DNA of 64,000 nucleotides. Origin: Gordius sp. MW1 (Eukaryota > Nematomorpha > Gordioida > Gordea > Gordiidae). Location: positions 18,166,001-18,230,000 of the forward strand of contig OZ038526.1 of the NCBI GenBank assembly GCA_964036665.1. Direction: 5' to 3'. A program made the translations under genes and the position numbers. Numbering within the stretch: position 1 is the first letter of the stretch; the number at the start of each line of letters is the position of its first letter. Below the pieces are notes generated by a model that was not told where the DNA came from, ran no database searches, and saw only the letters and a program-made list of their open reading frames with translations. Of this stretch, positions 19,640 through 31,311 are shown piece by piece.

Positions 19640-20710
19640 TGGTATAAGGCATTTTTTTCATTGGTCAGCAGCCAGGACAGGGTAGAGGTGGTTATAAATT
19701 CATAATAGTCAAAAAAACGAAAAAATAATTTTCGAATCACATTTTGGCCAATGGTCATTTTTTTCATTGGTCAGCAGCCAGGACACGGTAAAAGTGGATA
19801 TAAATTTATAAGAGTCAAAACAAAAAACAAAAACAAAATTTTTGAATCACATTTTGGCCAATGGTCATTTTTTTTAATTGGTCAGTACCAACAGATGGTC
19901 AATACAGTGTTAGCGAAAAAAACGAAAAAAACAATTTTGATTTACATTTTGGCCAATGGTCATTTTTTTCCATCGGTCAGCACCCAACGGACGACCAAAA
20001 AGTCATAATACCATTGGTAGTAACAGGAACAATCAAAATAGTCGAAAAAAAACGAAAAAAATAATTCCGATTCACATTTTGGCCAATGGTCATATTTTCC
20101 TTCCGTCAGCAATCAACGGACGGCCAAAAAGTCATAATAGCATTGGTAGTAACAGGAACAATCATAATAGTCGAAAAAAAACGAAAAAATAAACTTGGAT
20201 TCACATTTTGGCCAATGGTCATTTTTTTCCATCGGTCAGCACCCAACGGACGGCCAAAAAGTCATAATAACATTGGTAGTAACAGGAACAATCATAATAG
20301 TTAAAAAAAAACGAAAAAATAATTCCGATTCACATTTTGGCCAATGGTCATTTTTTCCATCGGTCAGCAATCAACGGACCGCCAAAAAGTCATAATAGCA
20401 TTGGTAGTAACAGGAACAATCAAAATAGTCGAAAAAAAACGAAAAAATAAACTTGGATTCACATTTTGGCCAATGGTCATTTTTTCCCATCGGTCAGCAC
20501 CCAACGGACGGCCAAAAAGTCATAATAACATTGGTAGTAACAGGATCAATCATAATAGTCCAAAAAAAAACCGGGATTCGAACCCAAAAACTGGTTAAAT
20601 TAACAAAAATTAAAAGTAAACAAAACAAGACATTCGGTGCGCACGCCGAATAGCGGACGCCGAATAGGCGGACAAACAAAATGGAAAGTGATCCCATAAA
20701 TTGCATAGCA
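19640..20710. repeat. Minisatellite of about 95-130-bp units with GGCCAATGGTCA core
   Basis: At least seven tandem units each contain CATTTTGGCCAATGGTCATT, then a CGGTCAGCA-like segment, GGCCAAAAAGTCATAATA and AGTAACAGGAACAATCA. Later units (20076 on) are about 128 bp and much more alike than the first ones. The array is followed by a tRNA-like block, a CGCCGAATAGCGGACG duplication and the hairpin CATAAATTGCATAGCAATTA. The overlapping open frames here are repeat translations. Related units occur at 60-290. Confidence 0.85.
20562..20592 (-). other. tRNA-like T-arm with box B and T-run
   Basis: On the minus strand the sequence is GGGTTCGAATCCCGG followed by nine Ts. GGTTCGAATCC is a perfect RNA polymerase III box B, it can form a T-stem, and the T-run would terminate Pol III. 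No acceptor stem, box A or anticodon arm could be found upstream. The cognate position near 270-290 has the decayed form GGGGTTAGAATCCCGG plus T-run. It is a tRNA-derived remnant, not a tRNA gene. Confidence 0.5.
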
Positions 20711-21258
20711 ATTAATACATCTTTTATTAACTATAGATTATAATATCAAAATGTATAGATCATTTAAATAAAGTAGGGAACTGTAAAACACGTGGAAGAG
20801 TTTTTTGTAGCTTTTCTGCTTAAAGATTAAACCTGCATATACGACAAGTATATGATAATACGCGGAATGTAATCTACTATACCATCTGCCTTTCCATGGC
20901 CATGCTATTTAATGTGTAGTACATAGAACTCTATTCCTTTACATTTAATTTCTAGTACGCGTATGTTATCCCCCCCCCGACGCGCTTATACGTTTGTGTT
21001 ATTTATTTCTCCCCATATATGATTGTTTATCAACACGAATACGGATGAGTGATTTGTGATAAGGAGATGGATTCATTATAATTTTTTCTTGGTTTTGATT
21101 ATATTAATGCCATGTAATAAAAACAACTAAGAAATATTTTCGCGTACGCGCGTGAGCATTTACGCGGCCCTGCCGTCTCCCAATATATCTCCATATATAT
21201 ATCTATCCTTTTTCAAATCATTTTTATTCATATCTTATTCTTTTTTAAAGATATGAAA
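20711..21258. other. AT-rich interval, nothing recognised
   Basis: No gene-like frame or repeat found. A CCCCCCCC run followed by GACGCGC lies near 20971 and an alternating CGCG segment near 21140. Confidence 0.5.
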
Positions 21259-22816
21259 AGTAGATTGAATTGCTATTTGTTAAAATTACAATTTAAATCA
21301 TATTATATATCATAAATAAATTAAGAACTTTGCCCCCCCCCCTTACTTTTTACCCTCTTTCTTACCAGATGGGAGGGGGGGTGTTTCGCCCTCCCCCCCT
21401 TATTTTTTTACCCTCTTTCTTACCAGATGGGAAAGGGGGCGGGTGTTTTGCCCCCCCCCCTATTTTTTATCCTTTTTCTCACCAGAGGGGAAATGGGGGG
21501 GGGGGGGGGGGGGGTGTTTTGCCCCCCCCCCTTTATTTTTTATCCTCTTTCTCACCAAAGGGGAGATGAGGGGGGAGGGGGTGTTTTGCCCCCCCCCTTC
21601 TTTTTTACCCTCTTTCTCACCAGAGAGGAGATGGGGGGGGGGGGGGTGTTTTGCCCCCCCCCCCTCAATTTTTATCCTCTTTCTTACCAAAGGGGGGGGG
21701 GGTGTTTTGCCCCCCCTCTTATTTTTACCCTCTTTCTTACCAGAGGGGGGGGGGTGTTTTGCCCCCCCCTTATTTTTTAACCTTTTTCTCACCAGGGGGG
21801 AGGTGTTTTGCCCCCCCCTTATTTTTTAACCTTTTTCTCACCAGGGGGAGGTGTTTTGCCCCCCCCCTTAATTTTTACCCTCTTTCTCACGAGAGGGGAG
21901 GGGGGGTTTTGCCCCCCAACCTTATTTTTTACCCTCTTTCTTACCAGATGGGAGGGGGTGTTTTGCCCCTGCCCCTTGTTTTTTATCCTCTTTCTCATCA
22001 GATGGGAGGGGAATTATTTGCCCCCCCCTCTTATTTTTTACCCTCTTTCTTACCAGAGGGGAGGGGTGTGTTTTGCCCACCCTTATTTCTTACCCTTTTT
22101 CTCACTAGAGGGGGGGGGGGGGGGGGGTTTGCCCCCAACCTTATTTTTTACTCTCTTTCTTACCAGGGGGTGGGGCACCAGTGAAAAAGAGGAATAAAAA
22201 ATAAGGGGGCAAAACGCCCCCCCCATCTCCCCTCTGGTGAGAAAAAAGGAAAAAAATAAGGGGGGCCCCATCTCCCCTCTGGTTTGAAAGAAGATAAAAA
22301 ATAAGGGGGGGACCCCCCCCCCCCCTCATCTCCCCTCTGTTTCGAAAGAGGATAAAAAATAGGGGGGGGGGGGGGGCTGGTAAGAAAGAGGGTAAAAAAT
22401 AAGGGGGGGTAGGCAAAACACCCCCCCCCCCTCTCCCCTGATGAGAAAGAGGATGAAAATAAGGGGGGGGGCAAAACACCCCCCCCCCCCTTGGTAAGAA
22501 AGAGGGTAAAAAATAAGGGGGGGCAATACACCCCCCTTTGGTAAGAAAGAGGATAAAAAAATAAGGGGGGGGCAAAACATCCCCCCCCCATCTCCCCTCT
22601 GGTAAGAAAGAGGATATAAAATAAGGGGGCGAGGCCAAAACACCCCCCCCCTCCCTCCTGGTTAGAAAAAAAGTAAAAAAAAAGGGGGGGGGGCCCCCCC
22701 CTCCCATCTGGTAAGAAAGAGGGTGAAAAATAAGGGGGGGGGCAAAGTTTTTAATTTATTTATGATATATAATATGAATAAAATTGTAATTTTAACAAAT
22801 TGCTATTCAATCTACT
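21259..22816. mobile_element. Foldback element built of inverted G/C-tract repeats
   Basis: The left end (AGTAGATTGAATTGCTATTT, then ATTATATATCATAAATAAAT, then AACTTTGCCCC) is mirrored at the right (GGGGCAAAGTTT, ATTTATTTATGATATATAAT, AACAAATTGCTATTCAATCT). The interior is a tandem array of units of about 55-80 bp (TTTACCCTCTTTCTTACCAG plus G-run plus TGTTTTGCCCC), plus-oriented to about 22185 and then reverse complement. No target duplication is clear. The Pro/Phe/Gly frames on all strands are not genes. The core resembles that of the element at 41140-43507. Confidence 0.8.
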
Positions 22817-23133
22817 ATCTGCTCGAATTTACTGCTCGAGCTTTTCCTAAATTTTTTAACAGATTGGCTGCTTCGACTAACCTCTCGAGCATTTTTACGT
22901 GCTACTGTTAAAACTATTGCACCGAGCAGCTAGCACTCATTGTGTTAAACTAGCATATTACCCAGCTAGTGTTCATGTTCGCGTTTTTAGTTGAAGTTAC
23001 TTAGCAATAACTATAAGCATGACCATAAAATTTTGGTAAGTATTACTCGTCTTAAACTTAAATACTTATATAATCCTGTAAATACTATATACATTTTGGC
23101 AAATTTAAAAATAGCTTAGTTTCTAACCTTAAA
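22817..23133. repeat. AT-rich spacer and tandem repeat continuing at 34785
   Basis: The segment 23010-23133 (ATAAGCATGACCATAAAATT through CAAATTTAAAAATAGCTTAG) is the same tandem repeat found at 34785-35080. Gypsy A therefore landed inside a pre-existing tandem repeat. Confidence 0.75.
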
Positions 23134-23138
23134 GACCT

Positions 23139-23435
23139 ATGGTAGTTTGTATACCAATAAGAATATTTTACTATAACACAAAGTATTAGTTGTTTATTAT
23201 TATTATAACTCACATAAGAAGATACAGATCACACAAGAATATTAAGTAAGTAATGATATGAATAGAGTATGCTGGAATAATGCGATTGTGGTAGCGATTT
23301 TGGGAAGGAATTGGGATGATGAATTTATGTGATTGTGGTAGCGATTTTGGGAGAAGGAAGTAATTCAAAAACTGTAATTGTCAATTGGTTACCTGCTCCT
23401 GGTTGCTTCATCTCGCCAATGTTTAAAACGCCACA
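23139..23435 (-). repeat. 3' LTR of Gypsy A
   Basis: A 297-bp repeat matching 34484-34779 with a one-base length difference noted. It starts TGTGGCGTTTTAAACATT on the minus strand. GACCT (23134-23138) lies outside it. The inner flank reads GGAAGGGGAGTAT on the minus strand, a polypurine tract. A 26-bp segment (GTGATTGTGGTAGCGATTTT) is repeated inside the LTR. Confidence 0.95.
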
Positions 23436-23493
23436 ATACTCCCCTTCCAGATATATTTACGGTTTTAAATATATCGATAAAATTGGCTGAGAA

Positions 23494-26256
23494 TTATGTG
23501 CTGTATTCACGAAGGTTTTTCGGCCAATGGACCTTTCTGCCTTTTCTAGTTATTTTGGTTGGTTTTTCCACTTCTTGTGTCGGTGCCTCAGCTTGAGTTT
23601 CGTCGGCGGTCTGAAAGGATGGTTTCTCTCTGCTTAGATGGCAGGGTTTTAATCTGTCTATCGAGACAGAATCTCTTTTCCCATTTTTATCAAGAACGAA
23701 GTACTTTGGTTCACGCTTCAATACTTTGAAGGGACCGTCGTACGTTGGAGAGAGTGGCTTCCGCACCGCGTCGTTTCTGATAAAGACGTGGGTTGTTTCG
23801 AACAGATCGCTGCTAACTTGCTCTTTTGATGTCGCATGGTGTTTTGGTATGGGATAAGGGATTTTAGCCATGGTTCTCTTCAGCTTGTCAACGAATTGAT
23901 GTTGTAATGGATCGGGTTCGGTTTTCAGGAAAAAGTCTCCTGGTAGTCGTAAACTCGTACCGTAAACCAATTCCGCTGTTGATGCTCCTATGTCTTCTTT
24001 CATAGTTGTACGTAAACCTAATAATACCAATGGTAAAATTTCGTTCCACTTCGTCTCGCCGGCGGCTTTTAACGACTCGTTGTCTGTGGAATCGTTCGAC
24101 GAGTCCGTTTGCGGCGGGATGGTAGGCGGTTGTTTTGATATGTGTGCATCCTAAAAGATTGGAAAGTTCTCGGAAAAGAGATGATTGAAACTGTGGTCCT
24201 CTGTCGGTGGTGATCGTATGCGGCACGCCAAAATTTGCAATCCAGTGCTCTATCAACTTTTTCGCGATCATCTCCGTGGATGTATCATTCAAAGGAATAG
24301 CCATGGGCCATCTAGTGAAACGGTCCACTGCCGTTAATAAATGCGTATATCCGTTTGACGGCGTTAGTGGTCCTACCAAGTCGATGTGTATGTGTGCGAA
24401 ACGGGCGTCGGGTTGAGCAAAGGTTCCAGGTACCGTAACTGTGTGTCGGTAAATCTTGCTTTGTTGACATCTTATGCAAGTTCTTGCCCATCTAACAACG
24501 TCTTTGTTTATTGACGGCCAGACTACTTGATTTGTAATTAGTTTTAGAGTTGCGCGTATACCTGGGTGTGATATCGCGTGGAAATGATCAAATACATTTC
24601 TCCTAAGTGGTTCTGGTATCACCGGTCGAGGCTTTGTGGTTGAGAGGTCACACAGGACTTTGCTATCCGATCCGGGAAGGGGTATTAGTTGTAACTTTAG
24701 GGATGATGAGTTTTTTAGACCTTCTAAGGATTCATCAGCCTTCTGATATTTGCTAATTTCCTCCAAATCCGGAATTCCTGGTAATTTAATAGAATCTATT
24801 TTTCGGGATAGAGCGTCCGCTACTGTGTTGCTTTCGCCTTTAATGAATCGTATGTCAGTAGTATACTGCGAGATGAGGTCTAACTGTCTTGTTTCTCTTG
24901 GAGAATACTGGTCGGGTTTTGCGTTGAATGCGTGGGTGAGTGGTTTATGGTCGGTATAGATGGTGAAATTACGACCTTCTAAGATATGGCGGAAATGCTT
25001 TATGGCCAAATAAATTGCGAGGAGTTCGCGACCAAAAGTACTGTACCGGGTCTGGGTGGGTTGTAATTTCGATGAGAAAAATGCTAGTGGGTATACCTTG
25101 TCCGAAATGGTTTGCTCCAAAACTGCTCCGACCGCCGTGTCTGATGCATCGGTGGTCAGTGTGATTTTTGTAAGGGGGTCCGTATTAAAAAAGGTAAGAG
25201 TGGTAAAATTCACTAATGCTGCTTTTGCTTCTTTGAACGCCTTGACCTGAACGTCGTTGCAGGTTACGGACTTTTTGGACTTCTTCAGCAACTCGGTCAG
25301 AGGTTGGAGGGTTCGGGAAATTCCGGGTAGAAATCTCCGATAGAAATTAATCATACCTAGAAATCTCCGGAGCTTCTTTAGTGAATCAGGTAAGGGAAAC
25401 TCGTTGATGTCCTTGACTTTGCCGAGCAGTGGGGCAATACCGGTGCTTGATACCTGGTGTCCGAGAAATTCGAGTTCACCAACTCCGAATTTGCACTTCG
25501 CAGGGTTGATTCTCAGATCGTACTCTTGCAATCGTTAAAAAACGATTCTCAAGTGCTGTTCGTGTTCCTGCTCCGACGCGCTGGCTATGAGGATATCATC
25601 GATGTACGCGTAAACGCAATCTAATCCTCTTAGGACTTCATCAATGAATCGTTGGAACGTCTGTGCTGCGTTTTTTAGTCCGAACGGCATTCTTGCGAAT
25701 TCGTACAGGCTGAAAGGTGTTGTGACGGCTGTTTTGCATACGTCCTTTGGCGCAACGGGGATGTGATGGTACGCTCTCACGAGGTCCAGCTTGGAGAATA
25801 TGATTTTGTTGTGAAGATTGGCAGTGAAATCTATGTGTGGTATAGGATACCTGTCCGGTATTGTGACTTTATTCAGGCCTCTGTAGTCTCCACAAGGCCT
25901 CCAATCGCCTGTCTTTTTGGCGGTTAAATGCAATGGAGCTGCCCAGTTGCTTTCTGATTTCTGAATGATTCCTAACTCTAACATATATTCGAATTCTTTT
26001 TTCGCGACATTCAACTTTTCCGCCGTTAGTCTTCTTGGACGTGCGTACTGAGCTAGTCCTTTCGTTAATATGTGGTGGAATCTGTCGGTTGAAGTTTAGA
26101 GGGGATATGAGTGATGAAAATTCGTGCAGAATTGCATCGAATTTTGTGCCGTGATTGCTGAGTGCAACACGGATACCGAATGTCTGATGTGGTGAAGTTG
26201 TGCCCTTGGATGATAGCTGGGTAGTACTATCTATGAGTCGTTTGTTGTTGATGTCC
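23494..26256 (-). pseudogene. Gypsy A pol, downstream part: RT, RNase H, integrase
   Basis: Minus-strand fragments 26270-25869, 26014-25535, 25531-23888 and 24030-23494 cover the region after protease (QTFGIRVALS), RT with [25 protein letters not shown] and the catalytic YIDD, then RNase H (TTDASDTAVGAVLEQ), the integrase zinc finger (HAISHPG, CIRCQQ), and the core (IDLVGPLTPSNGYTH, TTDRGPQFQS, TAYHPAANGLVERFHR). An in-frame TAA at about 25535 interrupts RT; frameshifts lie near 25870-26010 and near 24000. The 5' portion of pol is separated by Gypsy B. It is inactive as it stands. Confidence 0.9.
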
Positions 26257-26257
26257 A

Positions 26258-26611
26258 TGTGGTGTTTCACACCGTTTTCGTAGTCGGTTTCTTTTCCCCT
26301 ATACCCCCCCCCCTCGCTTACTGGTTTTAACTGCCTTTTCGTTGAGCCTTTTAATGGCCTTCGCGTTAGTTAGTGTAATTGCACATTCATCGTTATTATA
26401 AAATTATTATAAAATAATTCATTCATTTTCGCGTAGTTTGCAATCACTTATTTTGAGCTTTAGAAAAAAGCGAATTCATTGTTATCATCGCACCATTATA
26501 AAAAGGAGAAAAGCACATTCATTATAATTCATTGCGTTTTTTGTTCTGAAAGGATATAATACTAAATAAATACTTAGCTCGTTTATACACAGAAATTTGG
26601 AGGCCATCTTA
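26258..26611 (+). repeat. 5' LTR of Gypsy B
   Basis: A 354-bp LTR starting TGTGGTGTTTCACACCG and ending GGAGGCCATCTTA. It is preceded by GTCCA (26253-26257) and followed by TGGCGTCAGAAGTG as a likely primer-binding site. It carries a 10-C run where the 3' LTR received element C. Confidence 0.95.
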
Positions 26612-27033
26612 GTGGCGTCAGAAGTGTCCGACCCGGACCCTCAAGATATAGAACACATCGTATCAATTTTCCGAGAAGTTCGAAACAAGATTATCAAGAA
26701 TCGGCGGCGAGACATTCGTATACAATAGGCAAAATTAAATCTACAAAACAAAATCAAAAAGAATAAAAAGGTAAATAGAATTCACATAATGCATCTATTT
26801 TGTTTAATTGTAATTATATTTCTATTCTTTTATCTTTGCCTGCAATTTGTTTCGTTTAGAATTTTTTTGATTAGAATTTTAAGTGCAACCATTTAATCCA
26901 ATTATATATTGCTTGATTTAGTTTAAAGTTTTTTTTTTGGTGTGATAGGTTATTATGATATATATATATATTTGATGGAGTTTTAATAAAGTGTGTACGT
27001 TTTATTATTTACATATATATATATTACTAGCAA

Positions 27034-27720
27034 ATGTTTTTTCGTTCTTCGCAACCTTCAATTGCTATTAATTTTTTCAATTACTTATGCGCGGATAAAA
27101 TATTGGTCGCGTTAATTAGTTTGTCGTTTATAATAATTTATATTCTCTATAAGGTTAGGAGAGTTGAGAAGGTATTTGTTTTAAAAACATTGAGGTGTTA
27201 TCGATGCCATAGAAGAGGTCATAAAAGTGTTGACTGCCTAAGAAATAAACCTAATTATAACGATAGGAGAGATATTCATAATCCCGATTTCAATTACCCT
27301 GGTGGTTTCCGAAACCGAGATAATAATTATTTTAAAACTCCGAACTTTTATACTAAAAATGACGGTTTTCCAAACAGTTACCGAGTTAATGGGGACAATT
27401 ATCAACGTCCGTTTAAACCTAATTGTTGTAATTTTCATAATCAATACGATAATAACGGTACTGATAGAGGTGTGAGACAGGTCGGTCATGGAGGCGCGGT
27501 TGCTGAGAGGCAAGCCGTGCATGACTGACTGGTCTTTTCGCACACTGAAATTGAGAAATGGCGCCGCGAGGGTTCGATCAATATGTTTAAAGCATCAATT
27601 ACACCATCAGCGGTAATTAATATTGATGATATTTATATTAAAATGTTGATAGATACGGGCGCTTCCATTTCCATTATAAGTCAGCGTAATTTTAAAAAAT
27701 TTGGCCGCTAAGAAAATTTA
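27034..27720 (+). pseudogene. Gypsy B gag 3' part and protease
   Basis: The open frame 27034-27528 has a hydrophobic stretch (ILVALISLSFIIIYILY), then one CCHC zinc knuckle, CYRCHRRGHKSVDC, and an Asn/Arg-rich tail. After the stop at 27526 the same frame continues with a protease active-site motif, LIDTGASISII, near 27645. It then stops again at about 27710, and pol proper resumes in another frame at 27798. The capsid part usual for Gag is not visible upstream. The hydrophobic stretch may be an artefact of the truncation. Confidence 0.7.
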
Positions 27721-27797
27721 AGGCAGCAGGTCTTTTAGCTAAACAAGTTAACAATACTTATATTAATGTATTAGGTAAAGTTAATGTAATAGTAACA

Positions 27798-30623
27798 GTG
27801 AATAATAATTATAAGGTTAATCTAGAGTTATATATACTCAAGGAGGATGTGGACAACATAATGGGATGGCCATGGATAAAGGTAATAGGCCCTAAATTAA
27901 ACTGGTGGGGAATTTGTGAGTCAGATAATTTAAATAAAATTTGTAGTTTTAAAGCTGAGTCCATAGTGGCATCGCGATTGCCCAGTGGTGTTTTAGAGAG
28001 CGGGGACGCTGAGTCTTGTAGCCGTGAAGCACCCCATTTTATAACTAATTCAGAGGGCAGGATTTCATTGAAATCAGTTGTCCATGAATCAGTTCCGAGG
28101 GCAAAGGCAGAACTTGTCACAACATGGCCAGCAGAAATTACATTAATTTTGGCTAGATTTTCGGACATTTTTGAGAATAATTTGGGCTGTGTGAAGGATA
28201 GAATTGTCTCAATTAGAGTAAATTCAAACGCCATACCTAAATTTTGTCCTGCAAGACGTTTACCTTTAATTATAAAAGATAAGGTAGATTCTGTAATTAA
28301 AAGTTGGCTTAAAGACGAGGTGATTGAACCCATAGATTATTCAGAATGGGCAACATCTCTAGTACCGGTCAGGAAACCTGACGGTACGGTACGCGTCTGT
28401 ACTGACTATAGGGTTACAGTTAATAGAGTTGTTATTGAAGTAAAATACCCGCTGCCGAGGTTAGAAATGATTTTCGTTAAATTACAGGGAGCTAAATTTT
28501 TTTCAAAAATTGATTTGGCTAATGCGTATTTGCAGCTTAAGGTAGACGAAAGGTCGTCGCGGCTTTTAGCAATTAATACTGATGCCGGACTATTTAGATT
28601 CAAGAGATTACCTTTCGGCTTAAGCGTGTCTGCTGCTATTTTTCAACAGACAATGGCTTCCATTTTTAGTAATTTAGACGGCGTTATATTTTATTTAGAC
28701 GACATTTTAGTCACGGGTATAACTAGAGAAGAACATGATATGCGCCTAATCAAAGTTCTTGAATTAATCAAAGTAAAAGGATTAAAGGTTTCGGCTAAGA
28801 AATGCGTTTTTGGAACAGAGCAGATCTTATATTTAGGTCATATATTAAGTGATGGTAACATTCAACCTAGGTATGACAAAGTTACGGCAATTAGGGATAT
28901 TAAAATACCAACTAATAAAAAGGAACTTTCGTCATTTTTGGGTGTAATGAATTATTATAGTCGCTTTATAACTAATTATATGGAATTCGCTGGACCATTA
29001 TATGAATTGACCAAAAAGTCTGTTATATTTAAATGGGACGAGACGCATACCGATAATTTTAATTATTTAAAAAATATTTTACTAACTAAACCCGTATTAA
29101 GGTGTTACAACCCCGACAAGCGACAGATTTTAAGAGTCGATGCGTCAAATGTAGGCATCGGCGGCGCGTTATGTCAAGTCGAGGATAATGTTGAACACCC
29201 TATTTTGTATTTTTCGCGTAAGCTAAATAAAACGGAGGTCCGATATTCTGTTATTGAACGGGAGGCTCTAGCAATGATGTACGGATTACAGCGATGTCGA
29301 GAATATTTGATTGGTAAATCGTTTACTGTAGTCACGGATCATAAACCTCTAGTTGCTTTGTTTAAAAAAACTAACGACCAACTACTAATGTCTGGTAGAT
29401 TACAGCGTTGGCTAGTTATGTTAGGAAATTTTACCTTAACTCTTAAATATTGCAAAGGTGAAGACAATGATTTAGCTGATGTATTATCGCGTTTGGGCGC
29501 AGATGACATCGAAGCTAATAGTGATTCTTTATCTTGTGAGATTGTTGGAGGAGAGGTCATTAACATAATTAAAATTTTGGATTTAAAAGACATTATAACC
29601 GAGAGTAATGCAGACCCTGATATAATTAAGGTTACGAACATTTTACTTGGCTTGGACGAGGACACTAACATACCATCACCTTTTAAACATGTTTTAAACG
29701 AAATGTATTTAGAAGATGACGTGCTTAAGAGACAGGAAAGGTTAGTGGTTCCCAGTAAAATTCGCCAAGAGGTGTTAGGTGTTTTACATCAAGGTCATGC
29801 AGGGATGGTTAAGATGAAGGGACTAGCTAGACAATATGTCTGGTGGCCTAAAATTAACAAAGACATTGAAAACTTTGTCCGGCAGTGCGGGCTATGTAAG
29901 CTTGACGCACCAATGCCGCGGAGGAATAGAAAGGCTAGATGACCACGTCCCAAATCTCCCTGGGAGAGGATACATGTTGATTTTTTCGAATTTGACAAGA
30001 AACGTTTTATATTAATTGTTGATGCATATTCCGGTTGGACGGAATTTAAGAACGTTTTTAGCGTGTCAGGTAAAGTAACAATAAATATTTTAAAAGAATT
30101 ATTTGGCGCGTACGGATTACCTACCTTTATTGTTACAGATAATGGGAAGGCTTTCGTAAGCGTAGAATTTAAAAATTTTTGTTTAGAATTTAAGATTAGC
30201 CATTTACTAACGCCTCCTTATCACCCTAGCTCAAATGGGCAGGTGGAGAGGTATGTAGGAAGAGTCAAAAAATGGTTAAGAGTAGCTAAAGAGACGAAGG
30301 GAGGTACATGGATGTTAAGGTTATATCATAATATGGCTCCAAGGTTTCCTAATCGTCCTTCAGTTAGCTATGAATTCTTAAGCAGAAAGTTGAGGTATCC
30401 ACCTGACTTGTTACAATATCTCGAACCAGTACTACCTAGGTCAGATAGTCCTAGATTAAAGCTAAATCAGAAGGTTTGGTATAGGAACTACTTGAAGGAA
30501 CCTAGATGGGTACTAGGGGAGATAGTGGAGCAGGTAGGCTCAAGGATTTATAAGATTAAAAATGCTGAAACAAATAAGATTGAAACTAGGCATGAGGAAC
30601 AAATTAAATTGTACAATGCTTAA
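27798..30623 (+). pseudogene. Gypsy B pol: RT, RNase H, integrase, one in-frame stop
   Basis: One frame runs from 27798 to 30623, interrupted only by TGA at 29940-29942. In order: a post-protease region (EDVDNIMGWPWIKVIG), RT with KIDLANAYLQLKV, RLPFGLS and the catalytic YLDDILV, RNase H (RVDASNVGIGGALCQ, then TDHKPLVAL), the integrase zinc finger (HQGHAG through CGLCK), the integrase core after the stop (IHVDFFEF, VTDNGKAF, TPPYHPSSNGQVERY), and a GPY/F-like tail (NQKVWYRNYLKEPRWVLGEI). The stop falls between the zinc finger and the core. This is the best-preserved pol in the window. Confidence 0.92.
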
Positions 30624-30684
30624 TAGTTGAAAGACTTTTTTTTATGTAGAATGTTAAATCTTATATTTTTATATTCTGCATTAG

Positions 30685-31149
30685 ATGAGAATACCTACTG
30701 CATGGTATGATGTGCGTCTGGAAGTGATTCCGACGGCGCCAGTCCATGTGCGGAGGCCCCTGTTGATTACCTTTGAGGTGGAACCGACAGGGCGGGCGAG
30801 AGTGGTTAACCTAGTACACCCCGTTGCGGCAACACCTCGGGTGAGACCAAGGGGAAACGGCCAACCAGCTGCGGAGTTGATTCCTGCAGGAACTGGGGCA
30901 TCGGGGTCTGTACAAGCCGGGGTGACCGCTGGCTCTCGTCGAGAAGGCCAGGTGGCCGAATTAACTCGGGCCCGTGGTAGAAAGTGCTGGGCATGCAGGA
31001 GGAGGCATCTACCCCCGATGTGCCCGAAAACCCAGGCGATCAATAGGCCAATAGGTCCGACCCGGGAGGAGGGAGAACCGGCAGTCCGGATTGAGGGGGC
31101 TTTAGAAGTCCTGAACCTCGATGGGACGGCCGCTTCGACTTCTCGTTAG
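30685..31149 (+). CDS. Extra ORF of Gypsy B with Cys/His knuckle
   Basis: A 154-codon frame begins 61 bp after the pol stop. It is GC-rich, unlike the flanking AT-rich DNA, and basic, rich in Arg, Pro, Ala and Gly. Near residue 101 it has CWACRRRHLPPMC, spacing CX2CX3HX4C, one residue short of the classical retroviral zinc knuckle. There is no signal peptide or membrane segment, so it is not an envelope. I do not recognise it. It may be a nucleic-acid-binding accessory protein or captured sequence. The open frame on the opposite strand (31043-30681) is its shadow. An ORF in this position is not part of the basic Gypsy plan. Confidence 0.55.
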   Translation: MRIPTAWYDVRLEVIPTAPVHVRRPLLITFEVEPTGRARVVNLVHPVAATPRVRPRGNGQPAAELIPAGTGASGSVQAGVTAGSRREGQVAELTRARGRKCWACRRRHLPPMCPKTQAINRPIGPTREEGEPAVRIEGALEVLNLDGTAASTSR

Positions 31150-31277
31150 AGGACAGAGACGAGCTTAATTGTTTTTGTTTGTTTAATGTCCCCCCCCCCC
31201 AAATACATACGCATATTATATATATTATACTTTTGTAACCATTATTGTTGCTTCACAGTTACATGTTTATTATGTTT

Positions 31278-31311
<34 letters not shown>

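Noticed and set aside
20562-20640. Functional tRNA gene
   Set aside because: Only the T-arm and a T-run are present; no acceptor, D- or anticodon arm.
19751-20653. Series of overlapping 60-85-codon ORFs
   Set aside because: Each is the same minisatellite unit in another register; none has a family feature.
21330-22707. Long Pro/Phe/Gly-rich open frames on both strands
   Set aside because: They are translations of G/C-run tandem repeats, open in many frames at once, with no domain and no codon bias.
30681-31043. Minus-strand ORF of 120 codons
   Set aside because: Shadow of the GC-rich accessory ORF of Gypsy B on the other strand.
30685-31149. Envelope gene of Gypsy B
   Set aside because: No signal peptide, membrane anchor or cleavage site; the protein is basic and Cys/His-bearing.
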